Origin: Kiritimatiellia bacterium
GTDB lineage: Bacteria; Verrucomicrobiota; Kiritimatiellia; JAFGHX01
Direction of reading: 5' to 3'
Assembly (NCBI GenBank): GCA_016929905.1
Contig: JAFGHX010000333.1
Span: 1-64,000 of the forward strand
DNA length: 64,000 nt
The notes below the pieces were generated by a model, which was given only the letters and a program-made list of their open reading frames with translations, had not been told where the DNA came from and made no database searches. A program made the position numbers and the translations under genes. Below are positions 8,239-16,131 of this stretch, piece by piece. Each line of letters opens with the position of its first letter. Position 1 is the first letter of the stretch.

Positions 8239-9297
8239 ATGAGTTCGGGCTCAACAACCGATCCGCCGCCGGACGCGAAGCGCGTTCTGGCGGTGACGAT
8301 CGGCGGGCTGGGCGACGCGGTCCTGTTCTCGCCGGTGTTCAAGGCGTTGCGTGCGCGCTATCCCGCGGCGCACGTGGAGCTGCTGCTGGCGAGCCCGCTG
8401 GCGGCGGAGGCTTACGCGGGCGCGGCCGAGCTTGACCGGCTGGTGGTCGTGAGGACGAATCGGGCAACGTCTGTGTTGCGGGCGGCGGCGCTTGTGTCGT
8501 TTGCTTGGCGGGCACGGGCCCAGTCAGGTTTCGATCTGGCCGTGTACGCGACGGGGCTGAAGCGGGCGTTTTCGCGGTTTCTCGCGTTGAGCGCGGGGAT
8601 CCGCCACACGATGCATGCGCCGTTAGCGCCGGCGCACGCCACGGATCTGGCATGCAACACGGCGCTGGCACGCCGCTTCGATGCGGACTTGAGCGAAGCG
8701 GCGGCCTACGTCCCTGTGACGGCAGCGGCGGAGGCGGAAACGGCGGCCCTGTTGGACCGGCACGGCCTCTCGGCGGCCGCGGCGGGGCTCGTGGCCGTGT
8801 ATCCCTCCACGGATATCCGGCATCGCCCGCGCTGGCCGCTCGACCATCTGGTGGCGGTGTTGGGCCGGGTGAAGGCGCGACACACGGGCATCAAGGTCGT
8901 CGTGGTGGGCTCGGCCGAGGAAGGCGGAGAATGGCAGGCGGCGGATACGGCCGGAGTCGCCGACGCGAATCTGGCCGGCCGGCTGTCCATCCCGGCGCTG
9001 GCGGCACTGTTCGGCCGGTGCCGGCTGGCTGTGTGCAACGACGGCGGCCTGATGCACGTGGCCGGGGCCGCCGGCTGCCCGGTGACGAGCGTCATGCCGA
9101 ACGCGCCGGCGTCGTACCGGCCGCCCGGCAGAGCCAACGTGCTGGTGTGTGCCACGCTGGCATGCAGGGTCCACTACCCCAACCGCCCGGCATGGTGCCG
9201 GGATCCCGAATGCACGCGAAGCGTGTCGCCGGAAGCCGTGTATGCCGCGTGCGAGCAACAACTGAGCATTCCTACCGCGACGGGTGCAAGGACATGA
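8239..9297 (+). CDS. Glycosyltransferase family 9 (heptosyltransferase-like)
   Basis: 352-residue GT-B enzyme of family 9, which moves heptose or other sugars onto LPS-core-like acceptors at the inner membrane. The N-terminal motif is TIGGLGDAVLFSPVFKAL; the C-terminal donor-binding region has CNDGGLMHVAGAAGCPV followed by a Cys-rich tail (CRVHYPNRPAWCRDPECTRSV) usual for the family. The start MSSGSTTD is chosen because the longer frame upstream overlaps the divergent gene and lacks similarity. Its stop overlaps the next start (ATGA), so the two are translationally coupled. First gene of a four-gene plus-strand unit. Confidence 0.85.
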   Translation: MSSGSTTDPPPDAKRVLAVTIGGLGDAVLFSPVFKALRARYPAAHVELLLASPLAAEAYAGAAELDRLVVVRTNRATSVLRAAALVSFAWRARAQSGFDLAVYATGLKRAFSRFLALSAGIRHTMHAPLAPAHATDLACNTALARRFDADLSEAAAYVPVTAAAEAETAALLDRHGLSAAAAGLVAVYPSTDIRHRPRWPLDHLVAVLGRVKARHTGIKVVVVGSAEEGGEWQAADTAGVADANLAGRLSIPALAALFGRCRLAVCNDGGLMHVAGAAGCPVTSVMPNAPASYRPPGRANVLVCATLACRVHYPNRPAWCRDPECTRSVSPEAVYAACEQQLSIPTATGART

Positions 9298-10322
9298 CGA
9301 ACGCAGCGGACAACTCGTGCATCGTCTGCGGCAGTGCGCACAGCGACCTGCTGTTCGAGACGACCTATCCGGAACACGCCTACCCGGGCACGTTCGCCAT
9401 GCGCAGGTGCCGGGGCTGCGCTCGGCTCTTCCATTCGCCTCCGCTTCCAGCCGAGACAGCAGCCGCATTCTACGCGCGCGAGTATTACTTCTTCCTAAGG
9501 AACCTGGACGCCGAGTTCCGGCGGACGGCGGATATCTATCGGCGGACGGTCGCGCTGGTCCATGACCGGATCCATGAGCGGCGCGTTCTGGAGATCGGCG
9601 GCGCGCGCGGCTGTCTACTGGCGATCCTGCGCCACGGCGGCTGGAAAACACAGGGGGTGGAGCTCTCCGCCGATGCGGCGCACTATGCCGACACCGTGCT
9701 GGGCGTGCCGACCTTTGCGGGGGCCGTCGAGGGGTACGCGGCCCGGGCGGGCGTCCAACCGTTTCCGCTGGTTCTCGCTATCGATGTGCTGGAGCATGTC
9801 ACGAATCCCGTCGGTTGGTGTCGAGCCGTTTCGGAGCTGACGGAAGACGGGGGTTACCTGGTGATCGACACGCCCAACGCGGATGCCGCCAACATCGAAA
9901 CGGAGCGTGCGGACTGGCCCGGCTTCAATCCGTTCCACATCAACATCTTCTCGAAGCGGGCCATTGCGGAGCTGCTGACCGAACGCGGCTACTCGGTGGA
10001 GCGCCTGTTCTCCTACGGCAACACGCCCAGGCCCGAGCCGCCGTCGTCCTGGAAACGGCGCTTGCTCCGCCACCCCTTTCTGCGCAGCCGCCTGGCGTTG
10101 CGCCTGCGGCTTGCCGACAGGGGGCGGGTCGCGTTCCAGCGGGTCAGGAGCCTGCTGGGCGGTCGTGTGAACGTAACCCATTCGCTGGCGGCGGCCGTCA
10201 CGGCGGCGACGAGGCCAGGCAGTTACCTGGACATGCCGGACGCCGCCGGCCCGCTGGCGAACGACTGCCGGGGGGACAACATCGTGGTGATCGCGCGGAA
10301 GGAGAGACGCAACGGAAGATGA
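9294..10322 (+). CDS. Class I SAM methyltransferase with N-terminal zinc ribbon
   Basis: 342-residue methyltransferase. A zinc-ribbon-like start (C9xxC12 and C39xxC42, in CRGCARLFHSPP) precedes a Methyltransf_23-type core with VLEIGGARGCLLAIL (98-112) binding SAM and AIDVLEHVTNP in motif II. This architecture is common in sugar or nucleotide-sugar C/O-methyltransferases of polysaccharide clusters. It overlaps the GT9 gene by 4 bp and the following oxidoreductase by 4 bp (both ATGA). Acceptor unknown; it probably methylates a glycan residue or precursor. Confidence 0.82.
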   Translation: MTNAADNSCIVCGSAHSDLLFETTYPEHAYPGTFAMRRCRGCARLFHSPPLPAETAAAFYAREYYFFLRNLDAEFRRTADIYRRTVALVHDRIHERRVLEIGGARGCLLAILRHGGWKTQGVELSADAAHYADTVLGVPTFAGAVEGYAARAGVQPFPLVLAIDVLEHVTNPVGWCRAVSELTEDGGYLVIDTPNADAANIETERADWPGFNPFHINIFSKRAIAELLTERGYSVERLFSYGNTPRPEPPSSWKRRLLRHPFLRSRLALRLRLADRGRVAFQRVRSLLGGRVNVTHSLAAAVTAATRPGSYLDMPDAAGPLANDCRGDNIVVIARKERRNGR

Positions 10323-11626
10323 ACAGAGACATCGTCATCGTCGGCGCGGGGCTGGCGGGGCTCAGCGCGGCACGCGCGCTGCGCAACTCCGCGCCGCTGG
10401 TCCTGGAGAAGGAAGCCCGAGTGGGCGGGTTGGCGGCGAGCAAGCACGTCGACGGCTTCACATTTGACTACTCCGGCCATCTGCTGCACGTCAACTCGGC
10501 ACGGATCCGCCGGCTTGTCGACACGCTGTTGCCTGGCGCCCTGCGCGCCGTCACGCGGCGCGCGGGCATCCTGATGGAGGGCCGCCTCATCGACTATCCG
10601 TTCCAGGCCAACATCCGTTTCCTGTCCAAACCGCAGCAGAAGGAGTGCCTGCTGGGCCTGATCGAGACTGCCGGCACGGCGTTGAGCCGCGGGGAGCGCG
10701 AGGGCTTGTCGTTTCACGATTGGCTGCTGGCCTGTTTCGGGCGCGGCATCTTCCGCCTGTTCATGGAGCCGTACAACCGCAAGCTGTTCCAGACCGACCT
10801 GCGCCGGCTCTCTTCGGAGTGGACCGGCTGGGCCATCCCCCGCCCTCCTCTGGAGGAGGTCATCGACCAGTTGCTGGGAATCCGCAAACACGACTACGGG
10901 TACAACACGACGTTCCTGTATCCGAAGCGCGGCGGAATTGAGCTTCTGCCACAGGCGCTGGCGCGCGGGGTGCGCGAAATCCGGCTGGGAGCCGAGGTCA
11001 CCCGGATCGATGTGCCGGCGCGGCGGCTGACATTGAAGAGCGGAGAGCAGATCCGCTATGAACGGCTGATCTCGACGATGCCGCTCAAGGCGCTGGTGGG
11101 CTTGTCGCGCGGGGTTCCGCCCGAAATCCGGCGGGCCGGTCGGGGGCTGAAGCACGTTTCGGTGCGGGTCGTCAATCTGGGTCTGCGCCGCAAGCCGGCG
11201 ACGCGCAAGCATTGGTTCTACATCCCGGAAGCGCGGTTCACGCCGTATCGGGTCGGCCTGTACGCGAACTTCGCGCCGCGGACCGTACCGGTGGGCTGCG
11301 GATCGGCGTACGTCGAAATCGCGCGCGGGGCGGGAACGCGGCTCGCGCGCGATCAGGCCAAACGCGCGGCCATCGCGCTGCTGCGGGAAATGGGTATGCT
11401 GGGTTCCGCCCGGGACGTGGTCGTGCATGACCAGCTTGATATTCCGTGTGCCTACGTGATACACGACCGGGAACGCCGTACGAACCTGCCGGCGCTTCAG
11501 GCCTATTACCGCCAGAACGGGATTTTCCTGGCCGGGCGGTACGGGCTGTGGAGCTACATGGGCATGGCCGAGACGATGGAGAGCGGAATGAAGGCGGCGC
11601 GAGAGGCCGGGGCCCAGACGCCGTAA
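10319..11626 (+). CDS. FAD-dependent amine-oxidase/UDP-galactopyranose-mutase-like oxidoreductase
   Basis: 435 residues with an N-terminal FAD-binding Rossmann fold (IVIVGAGLAGLSAARAL), a GG doublet (KEARVGGLAASK) and a closing FAD motif in GIFLAGRYGLWSYMGMAETMESG. It resembles the protoporphyrinogen-oxidase-like/NAD(P)-binding amine-oxidase group often found in glycan clusters, related to UDP-galactopyranose mutase. A ring-contracting mutase or sugar oxidase role is possible but not shown. Coupled to the methyltransferase by a 4-bp overlap. Confidence 0.8.
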   Translation: MNRDIVIVGAGLAGLSAARALRNSAPLVLEKEARVGGLAASKHVDGFTFDYSGHLLHVNSARIRRLVDTLLPGALRAVTRRAGILMEGRLIDYPFQANIRFLSKPQQKECLLGLIETAGTALSRGEREGLSFHDWLLACFGRGIFRLFMEPYNRKLFQTDLRRLSSEWTGWAIPRPPLEEVIDQLLGIRKHDYGYNTTFLYPKRGGIELLPQALARGVREIRLGAEVTRIDVPARRLTLKSGEQIRYERLISTMPLKALVGLSRGVPPEIRRAGRGLKHVSVRVVNLGLRRKPATRKHWFYIPEARFTPYRVGLYANFAPRTVPVGCGSAYVEIARGAGTRLARDQAKRAAIALLREMGMLGSARDVVVHDQLDIPCAYVIHDRERRTNLPALQAYYRQNGIFLAGRYGLWSYMGMAETMESGMKAAREAGAQTP

Positions 11627-11662
11627 GCGGCGGGCCGGCCGGAGCCGAAAGGAGAACCGCAG

Positions 11663-12451
11663 ATGAAGGCGCCCGTGTCGGTTGTGCTCATCGTGAGGAA
11701 CGAGGCGGCGCACATCAGCCCGTGCCTGGAAGGGGTCGCATGGTGCGACGAACGGATTGTGATCGATCAAGGCAGCGAGGACGAGACCGTGCAACTCGCG
11801 CGCCGGCACACGGACCGCGTCCTGGCGAGTGAGACGCGCGGCATCTGCAACCCGGACCGGGAACGCGGCATGCGCGAGGCCCGCCACGACTGGGTTCTGA
11901 TCCTGGAGGCCGACGAGCGGGTCAGCCCGGCGCTGAGGGCCAAGATCGAGTCGATCGCGGCGGACGCCGCCGACCCGCATGCGGCGTACACGATCGCGTT
12001 CCGCCATTATTTCCTGGGGAAATGGATCACGAGCTGCGGCTGGTATCCGTCCGACATCGTACGGCTGGTCCGGAAGGGGAAGGTGGCTTTCCCGGCGGGC
12101 ATCCACACGCACGCGCAGGTGGACGGGTCCTGCGGGCGGATAGCGGAGCCGATGCTGCATTACTCCTATGACTCAATCGCGGGCAATCTGGCCAAGATCC
12201 AACGCTACACGGACCGGCTGGCCGACGAAGCGTTCGCGAGCGGGAAGCGCATCCACGGGTTCGGATACGTGCTCGAGTTGGTGATTCGGCCGCTCTATTT
12301 CTTCTGCAACAAGTACGTCTGGAGGCTGGGCGTCAAGGACGGGTTCCGCGGCTTCTACATCGCGTTCTCCTCCGCCCTGACGGTGTTCATGGCGAACGCC
12401 AAGTTGTGGGAGCGGCAGATCCGGGAAGAGGGCCGCAACGCTGCCCCCTGA
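11663..12451 (+). CDS. GT2 glycosyltransferase, LPS-core (WaaE/KdtX-like) type
   Basis: 262-residue GT-A transferase. The family start is SVVLIVRNEAAHISPCLEGVAWCDERIVIDQGSEDET, and the acidic donor motif reads LILEADERVS in place of DxD. FRHYFLGKWITSCGWYPSDIVRL is characteristic of the WaaE-like subgroup that adds glucose or related sugars to inner core. AAGGAGAACCGC precedes the ATG. It ends 28 bp from the convergent gene at 12480. Confidence 0.85.
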   Translation: MKAPVSVVLIVRNEAAHISPCLEGVAWCDERIVIDQGSEDETVQLARRHTDRVLASETRGICNPDRERGMREARHDWVLILEADERVSPALRAKIESIAADAADPHAAYTIAFRHYFLGKWITSCGWYPSDIVRLVRKGKVAFPAGIHTHAQVDGSCGRIAEPMLHYSYDSIAGNLAKIQRYTDRLADEAFASGKRIHGFGYVLELVIRPLYFFCNKYVWRLGVKDGFRGFYIAFSSALTVFMANAKLWERQIREEGRNAAP

Positions 12452-12479
12452 AGGCCGCTCTCAGCGGGATTGCCGTTCA

Positions 12480-13385
12480 TCATTGCCCTCTGCGCCGGCG
12501 GGGAAAGACGTGTCGGCCCAGGAGGTTCAATGCGCGCCGCACGAGCAGCCACGCCCGCAGATCGATGCGCCACGGACGCAGGAAGATCCTGAATTTCAGA
12601 TCTCTGCGCCAGTCACCGCGCGCCCGATTCTTGCGCAGCGTCCCTTTCTCAAGACGCCAATCCGCGTCGTGGATATCGAAAAGGCATCTTCGATCGCCCA
12701 CGAGGGACAGGTTCCGCTGCGCGTCCGGCCCCGACTCCACGGTTGCTCTTCCCCCCTCCACGTGACTGAAATCGTGGTTCTGGTGGATTGCCAGCACGTC
12801 GTCCGACGCGTCCACTACCGGGATGCCTCTCTTCCGCGCATACCAGATGAGCCAGTTGTCATACCCAACCCGCCCCACCACCATGGGAGGAAGCTCTCCC
12901 CACATGCCGCGGCGGAAGGCAAAATAGTCCACGCCGCTGGTCCGATGCCTGGCCCCCTCGGTTCGGGCTCGGTCACGCAGCTCAGCGGCCCACCGGGGAT
13001 CCCCGAAGGCCAGCGGCCCCGTGATATCCATGTCCCACCGCTGCCCGACCATCAGGAACTTGGCAAACCGTATGCGTTGAAGCGCCGGCGCAAGATCTTC
13101 GAGCAACACAATGTCGCAGTTGACGTACATCTGGATGTCATGCCGCCCCTGCCGCTCGGCAACTGCAAACATCGAGCGGATGAACGGGATTCCCGTATCG
13201 CTTGATTCCACCGCCGGCACATGTGCGATGCCCAGATCCGCCGCCGTCTCCGCAAAGCCTTTCCCTTCGCCAAAGAGGATCACTTCGGCTCCTTCGATCA
13301 TGCGCTGCCAACTTCGAAGCGCGTTCACTTGGCGAACCGCGTCTTCCCCATCGAAGGGCTTTGCGGTGGTAAAGACGGTAATCAT
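12480..13385 (-). CDS. Putative GT-A glycosyltransferase
   Basis: 301-residue protein that begins MITVFTTAKPFDGEDAVRQVNALRSWQ and contains MYVNCDIVLLEDL, an NCD acidic motif in the DxD position, followed by a VDYFAFRRGMWG acceptor-region motif. These are features of a nucleotide-diphospho-sugar transferase of a poorly characterised family seen in polysaccharide loci. The basic C-terminal tail (LLGRHVFPRRRRGQ) may touch the membrane. It is the last gene of the nine-gene exporter/sulfation operon, 10 bp after the preceding GT2. Sugar specificity unknown. Confidence 0.7.
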   Translation of the reverse strand: MITVFTTAKPFDGEDAVRQVNALRSWQRMIEGAEVILFGEGKGFAETAADLGIAHVPAVESSDTGIPFIRSMFAVAERQGRHDIQMYVNCDIVLLEDLAPALQRIRFAKFLMVGQRWDMDITGPLAFGDPRWAAELRDRARTEGARHRTSGVDYFAFRRGMWGELPPMVVGRVGYDNWLIWYARKRGIPVVDASDDVLAIHQNHDFSHVEGGRATVESGPDAQRNLSLVGDRRCLFDIHDADWRLEKGTLRKNRARGDWRRDLKFRIFLRPWRIDLRAWLLVRRALNLLGRHVFPRRRRGQ

Positions 13386-13395
13386 AGCGTTAGGC

Positions 13396-14196
13396 TCACT
13401 TGCCTTCTCTGACCTGCTCCAGTCGGTAGGAGCGCAGGCCCCACCATCGCCTGAGCAGGTAGTATCCCCAATAGAGGCTCAACGCCCACCCGCGGAATCC
13501 GCCCGCGATCCCGCGACAGACGATGAATGAATCGTACAGGCCCTTCATGGGTTCGAGCAGCAGGCTCCTGTACGAAAAGCGCTCGCCTGTTTGACACAAT
13601 GCCTTACCTTCCAGGGCCAGATACCGCTCATGCTTCGCGAAGAATTCACGCCAGCTGTCCACCCAGTAATGCGGCATGACGTTGTCGGCCGTCGGCTGGA
13701 TCGTCACGGTTCGAAATCCGCCCTTCACTTGCATGCCGCGGTGGACGGCAGAGTCGAGGCACACGCGCTCGCGGTGGAAAAACAACATATACAGAGAGAT
13801 GCGCCCCCAGCGCGTAACGGTAAGAGGCCGGCCGAGAAAATAATTCTGAAAGGGAGCACGAATGGCGCCAACATCGCTTTGCTGTGCGATTATGTCGTGG
13901 ACCTCGTCCACCCATTCGGCGGCCACTGCCATGTCGGGGTCCACGAACACAATCCACTCGTTTGAAGCCTGCCTGACGGCGAACTCCCTGACTTCCTCCA
14001 CCACGGGCACCCAGTCGTGCGCTACGACTCTTGCCCCCATTTCGCGGGCCAATTCTGCCGAGCCATCGGTCGAGCCAAGATCGACCACGATGATCTCCCG
14101 ACAGAACTGCTGGCTCCGAAGGCACTCCCGAAGATGGGCACCGGAATTGTAGGTCACGGTGAGGCCCGAGAAGTCTATCGTCGGGACTTGCTTCAT
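13396..14196 (-). CDS. GT2 glycosyltransferase (WaaE-like)
   Basis: 266 residues. It has a GT2 core with LTVTYNSGAHLRECL, IIVVDLGSTDGS and the donor motif FVDPDMAV, then FQNYFLGRPLTVTRWGRISLYMLF, resembling the WaaE-like subgroup. A C-terminal amphipathic segment (GWALSLYWGYYLLRRWWGLR) suggests membrane association. Its ATG overlaps the stop of the upstream sulfotransferase by 4 bp (ATGA), so the two are coupled in translation. Confidence 0.85.
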   Translation of the reverse strand: MKQVPTIDFSGLTVTYNSGAHLRECLRSQQFCREIIVVDLGSTDGSAELAREMGARVVAHDWVPVVEEVREFAVRQASNEWIVFVDPDMAVAAEWVDEVHDIIAQQSDVGAIRAPFQNYFLGRPLTVTRWGRISLYMLFFHRERVCLDSAVHRGMQVKGGFRTVTIQPTADNVMPHYWVDSWREFFAKHERYLALEGKALCQTGERFSYRSLLLEPMKGLYDSFIVCRGIAGGFRGWALSLYWGYYLLRRWWGLRSYRLEQVREGK

Positions 14197-14948
14197 GAAT
14201 CCTGCTCCCGGCCGGGGCGATCGTCAAAGAGAGGGCGTACGGCATCACACACGTCGAACAGCGTGTCCCAAATGAGATTGCCGAACCTCTCCGCAAATGC
14301 CCCCCTCTCTTCCGGGTAGGCGGGGTCTTTGTTGATCACCCGGGCGTCGTGCCCGGCTTTGGCGCTGATCACATCCCGGGTGCAGCGTTCGGCGCAGGCC
14401 TTCAATTTCTTCGGATCGAACGGCATGTTGAAATGCTCGGAGATCTTCCGGAATTCGCCGGGCAGGTTGGCTCGAAGGTTCTCGTAACGAATCACCGTCT
14501 TCCGGGTCGTGAACCTCTCCTCGTGGAGCCACTTGCGCAAATGCAACCCGTACAAACGCGTCCAGTATACGACCCACTCCGTCTCCCGTTGTACCGGCCC
14601 CTCGTATCGCATTTGGGAGTAAATGGTCTCGACGGGGTTGCGGTAGAGATAGATTACACTCTCACAGACGACGTCGAGGTCTAGGTCATGGGTGTGGTAC
14701 AGAAAGAAATCCTCGCGGCCGGGATGAAAGAAGGTAAGCTTCAGTTGTGGGCGCTCGACATACGCCTCCGCTATGGCCCGTAGCCAATGGCTGCCGGTTC
14801 GCGGAAAACTGACGAGAAACGGGTTCTGGCCTTCAGAGACGTATCGCGCGATCAAAGCCGCCCTGCGCAGTTCCGGCGGTTCCTTTGCCGCCGGTTTCGG
14901 GCTCCGGCGGTGTATGCCGATTTCCACAAACGGAAGACGGAATTTCAA
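14193..14948 (-). CDS. PAPS-dependent sulfotransferase
   Basis: 251-residue sulfotransferase-fold protein. The 5'-phosphosulfate loop is SFPRTGSHWLR (47-57) and the 3'-phosphate motif is YLYRNPVETIYS (100-111), both typical of carbohydrate sulfotransferases using PAPS. Initiation appears to be TTG at 14948 with GGAGG eight bases upstream. Lying between a radical SAM protein and two glycosyltransferases, it probably sulfates a sugar of the exported polysaccharide. It is one of two sulfotransferases in the operon. Confidence 0.85.
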   Translation of the reverse strand: MKFRLPFVEIGIHRRSPKPAAKEPPELRRAALIARYVSEGQNPFLVSFPRTGSHWLRAIAEAYVERPQLKLTFFHPGREDFFLYHTHDLDLDVVCESVIYLYRNPVETIYSQMRYEGPVQRETEWVVYWTRLYGLHLRKWLHEERFTTRKTVIRYENLRANLPGEFRKISEHFNMPFDPKKLKACAERCTRDVISAKAGHDARVINKDPAYPEERGAFAERFGNLIWDTLFDVCDAVRPLFDDRPGREQDS

Positions 14949-14988
14949 CGGGTGTGCCTCCGTGTCGGGTTGGAATTGTCTCTGCCTG

Positions 14989-15008
14989 CTTCGCGGCGGT
15001 CCGCGAAG
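14989..15008 (-). other. Hairpin in the radical SAM-sulfotransferase spacer
   Basis: Perfect 8-bp stem CTTCGCGG / CCGCGAAG with a 4-nt loop, inside the 155-bp gap within the operon. There is no T-tract on the transcribed strand. It may be an attenuator or an mRNA-processing structure; function is unproven. Confidence 0.35.
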
Positions 15009-15103
15009 AACTCACCGTGCTGGCTGTTGCAGCGCCGCATTTGTCTCCAGGCGCTCTCTAGGGGGTCGCGCGGTGAAGCTTCGAGCGCACGGGCATTTCC
15101 GGA

Positions 15104-16117
15104 TCAATCATGGATATAAAACGCGTCTTCAGACACGCAATCCCCCCTGCGAAATACAAGATTCCGGCGCCAATCGTTAGCGTCGACGCACGCCCAACAG
15201 GCGGCAATGTCTCCTTTGTTCGATGCCCTGCGCAGTTCGCGGTACCTGGGGCTCTCGCGCAGGGTTTTGAGCGTGCTCTGTTCCACATTCCCGATGGCCA
15301 GGTCCATGTTCGTGTCGAGATTGCAGGGACTGACATTGCCGGCCCAATCCACGGTCAAACCTCCGGCATCCCAGACGTTGCAGGGGTTCGGCCTCACGAG
15401 ATCGTCGAAGACCTTGCCGCCGTAGGACAGCACCGATTTGGTCAAAACCGCATCATTTTCTCCCAGGAGAGGCAACCAACGCTCCACAAAGGCCTTGACT
15501 TCGTGGCGGTTGCAGCTGTTCACCGTGAAGACGTGGCGAGTGGGGGTGTGTTCGCAGAGGGAAAACCACCATTCCGCCTTCCGGCAAACCGCCTCAAAAC
15601 GGTTTCCGTCTACCTCACGGCCGGCCAAGTCAACCGGACGACCTCCCGGCCTGACGGTCTCGTAGGTTTCCGGCGTTGCGGCGTCGATACTGAGTCGCAG
15701 ATTGTCCAGTCGGATTTCGATCAGCTTGGTGAATATCTCTTGCGTAGCCAAGGACAAATTGGTGTTCATGACCACCCGCAGGGCCGGATTTCTTCCGTTC
15801 AGGTACTCCATGCAGTCCAGGAAACGGGGGTGCATCATCGGCTCCCCGAAGAAACTGAAGTTCACGCCCAGGGCGACCTGGTTTGCCTCGTCAATGATCC
15901 TGCGGTAGAGGTCGAAGTCCATGTATCCCTTGGCTCGGTTGTAGGGCGCGCCCGAGGCCTGCTGGCGCCATCTGCTCTGAGGGCAGAAGCGGCAGCGGTA
16001 GTTGCAGTGGTTCGTCAGCTCCACCTGCACCCAACGGATGGGCTTCCGTCGGAGACGCCGGAGGCCGAGCCCGAGAACATGTCGCATCGCACGCAGCGGA
16101 GAAGGCAAAGGAGTCAC
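15104..16117 (-). CDS. Radical SAM protein with SPASM-like C-terminus
   Basis: 337-residue radical SAM enzyme. The Fe-S motif CNYRCRFC (Cys 38, 42, 45) is followed by FSFFGEPMMHP and NTNLSLAT of the TIM barrel, and a C-terminal Cys cluster (NPCNVWDAGGLTVDWAGNVSPC, then CWACVDAND) of SPASM type. Such proteins in polysaccharide loci may modify sugars or peptides. AAGGAG abuts an ATG at 16123, so the GTG two codons later (16117), at proper spacing, is preferred. Substrate unknown. Confidence 0.82.
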   Translation of the reverse strand: MTPLPSPLRAMRHVLGLGLRRLRRKPIRWVQVELTNHCNYRCRFCPQSRWRQQASGAPYNRAKGYMDFDLYRRIIDEANQVALGVNFSFFGEPMMHPRFLDCMEYLNGRNPALRVVMNTNLSLATQEIFTKLIEIRLDNLRLSIDAATPETYETVRPGGRPVDLAGREVDGNRFEAVCRKAEWWFSLCEHTPTRHVFTVNSCNRHEVKAFVERWLPLLGENDAVLTKSVLSYGGKVFDDLVRPNPCNVWDAGGLTVDWAGNVSPCNLDTNMDLAIGNVEQSTLKTLRESPRYRELRRASNKGDIAACWACVDANDWRRNLVFRRGDCVSEDAFYIHD

Positions 16118-16131
16118 GACCATCTCCTTAT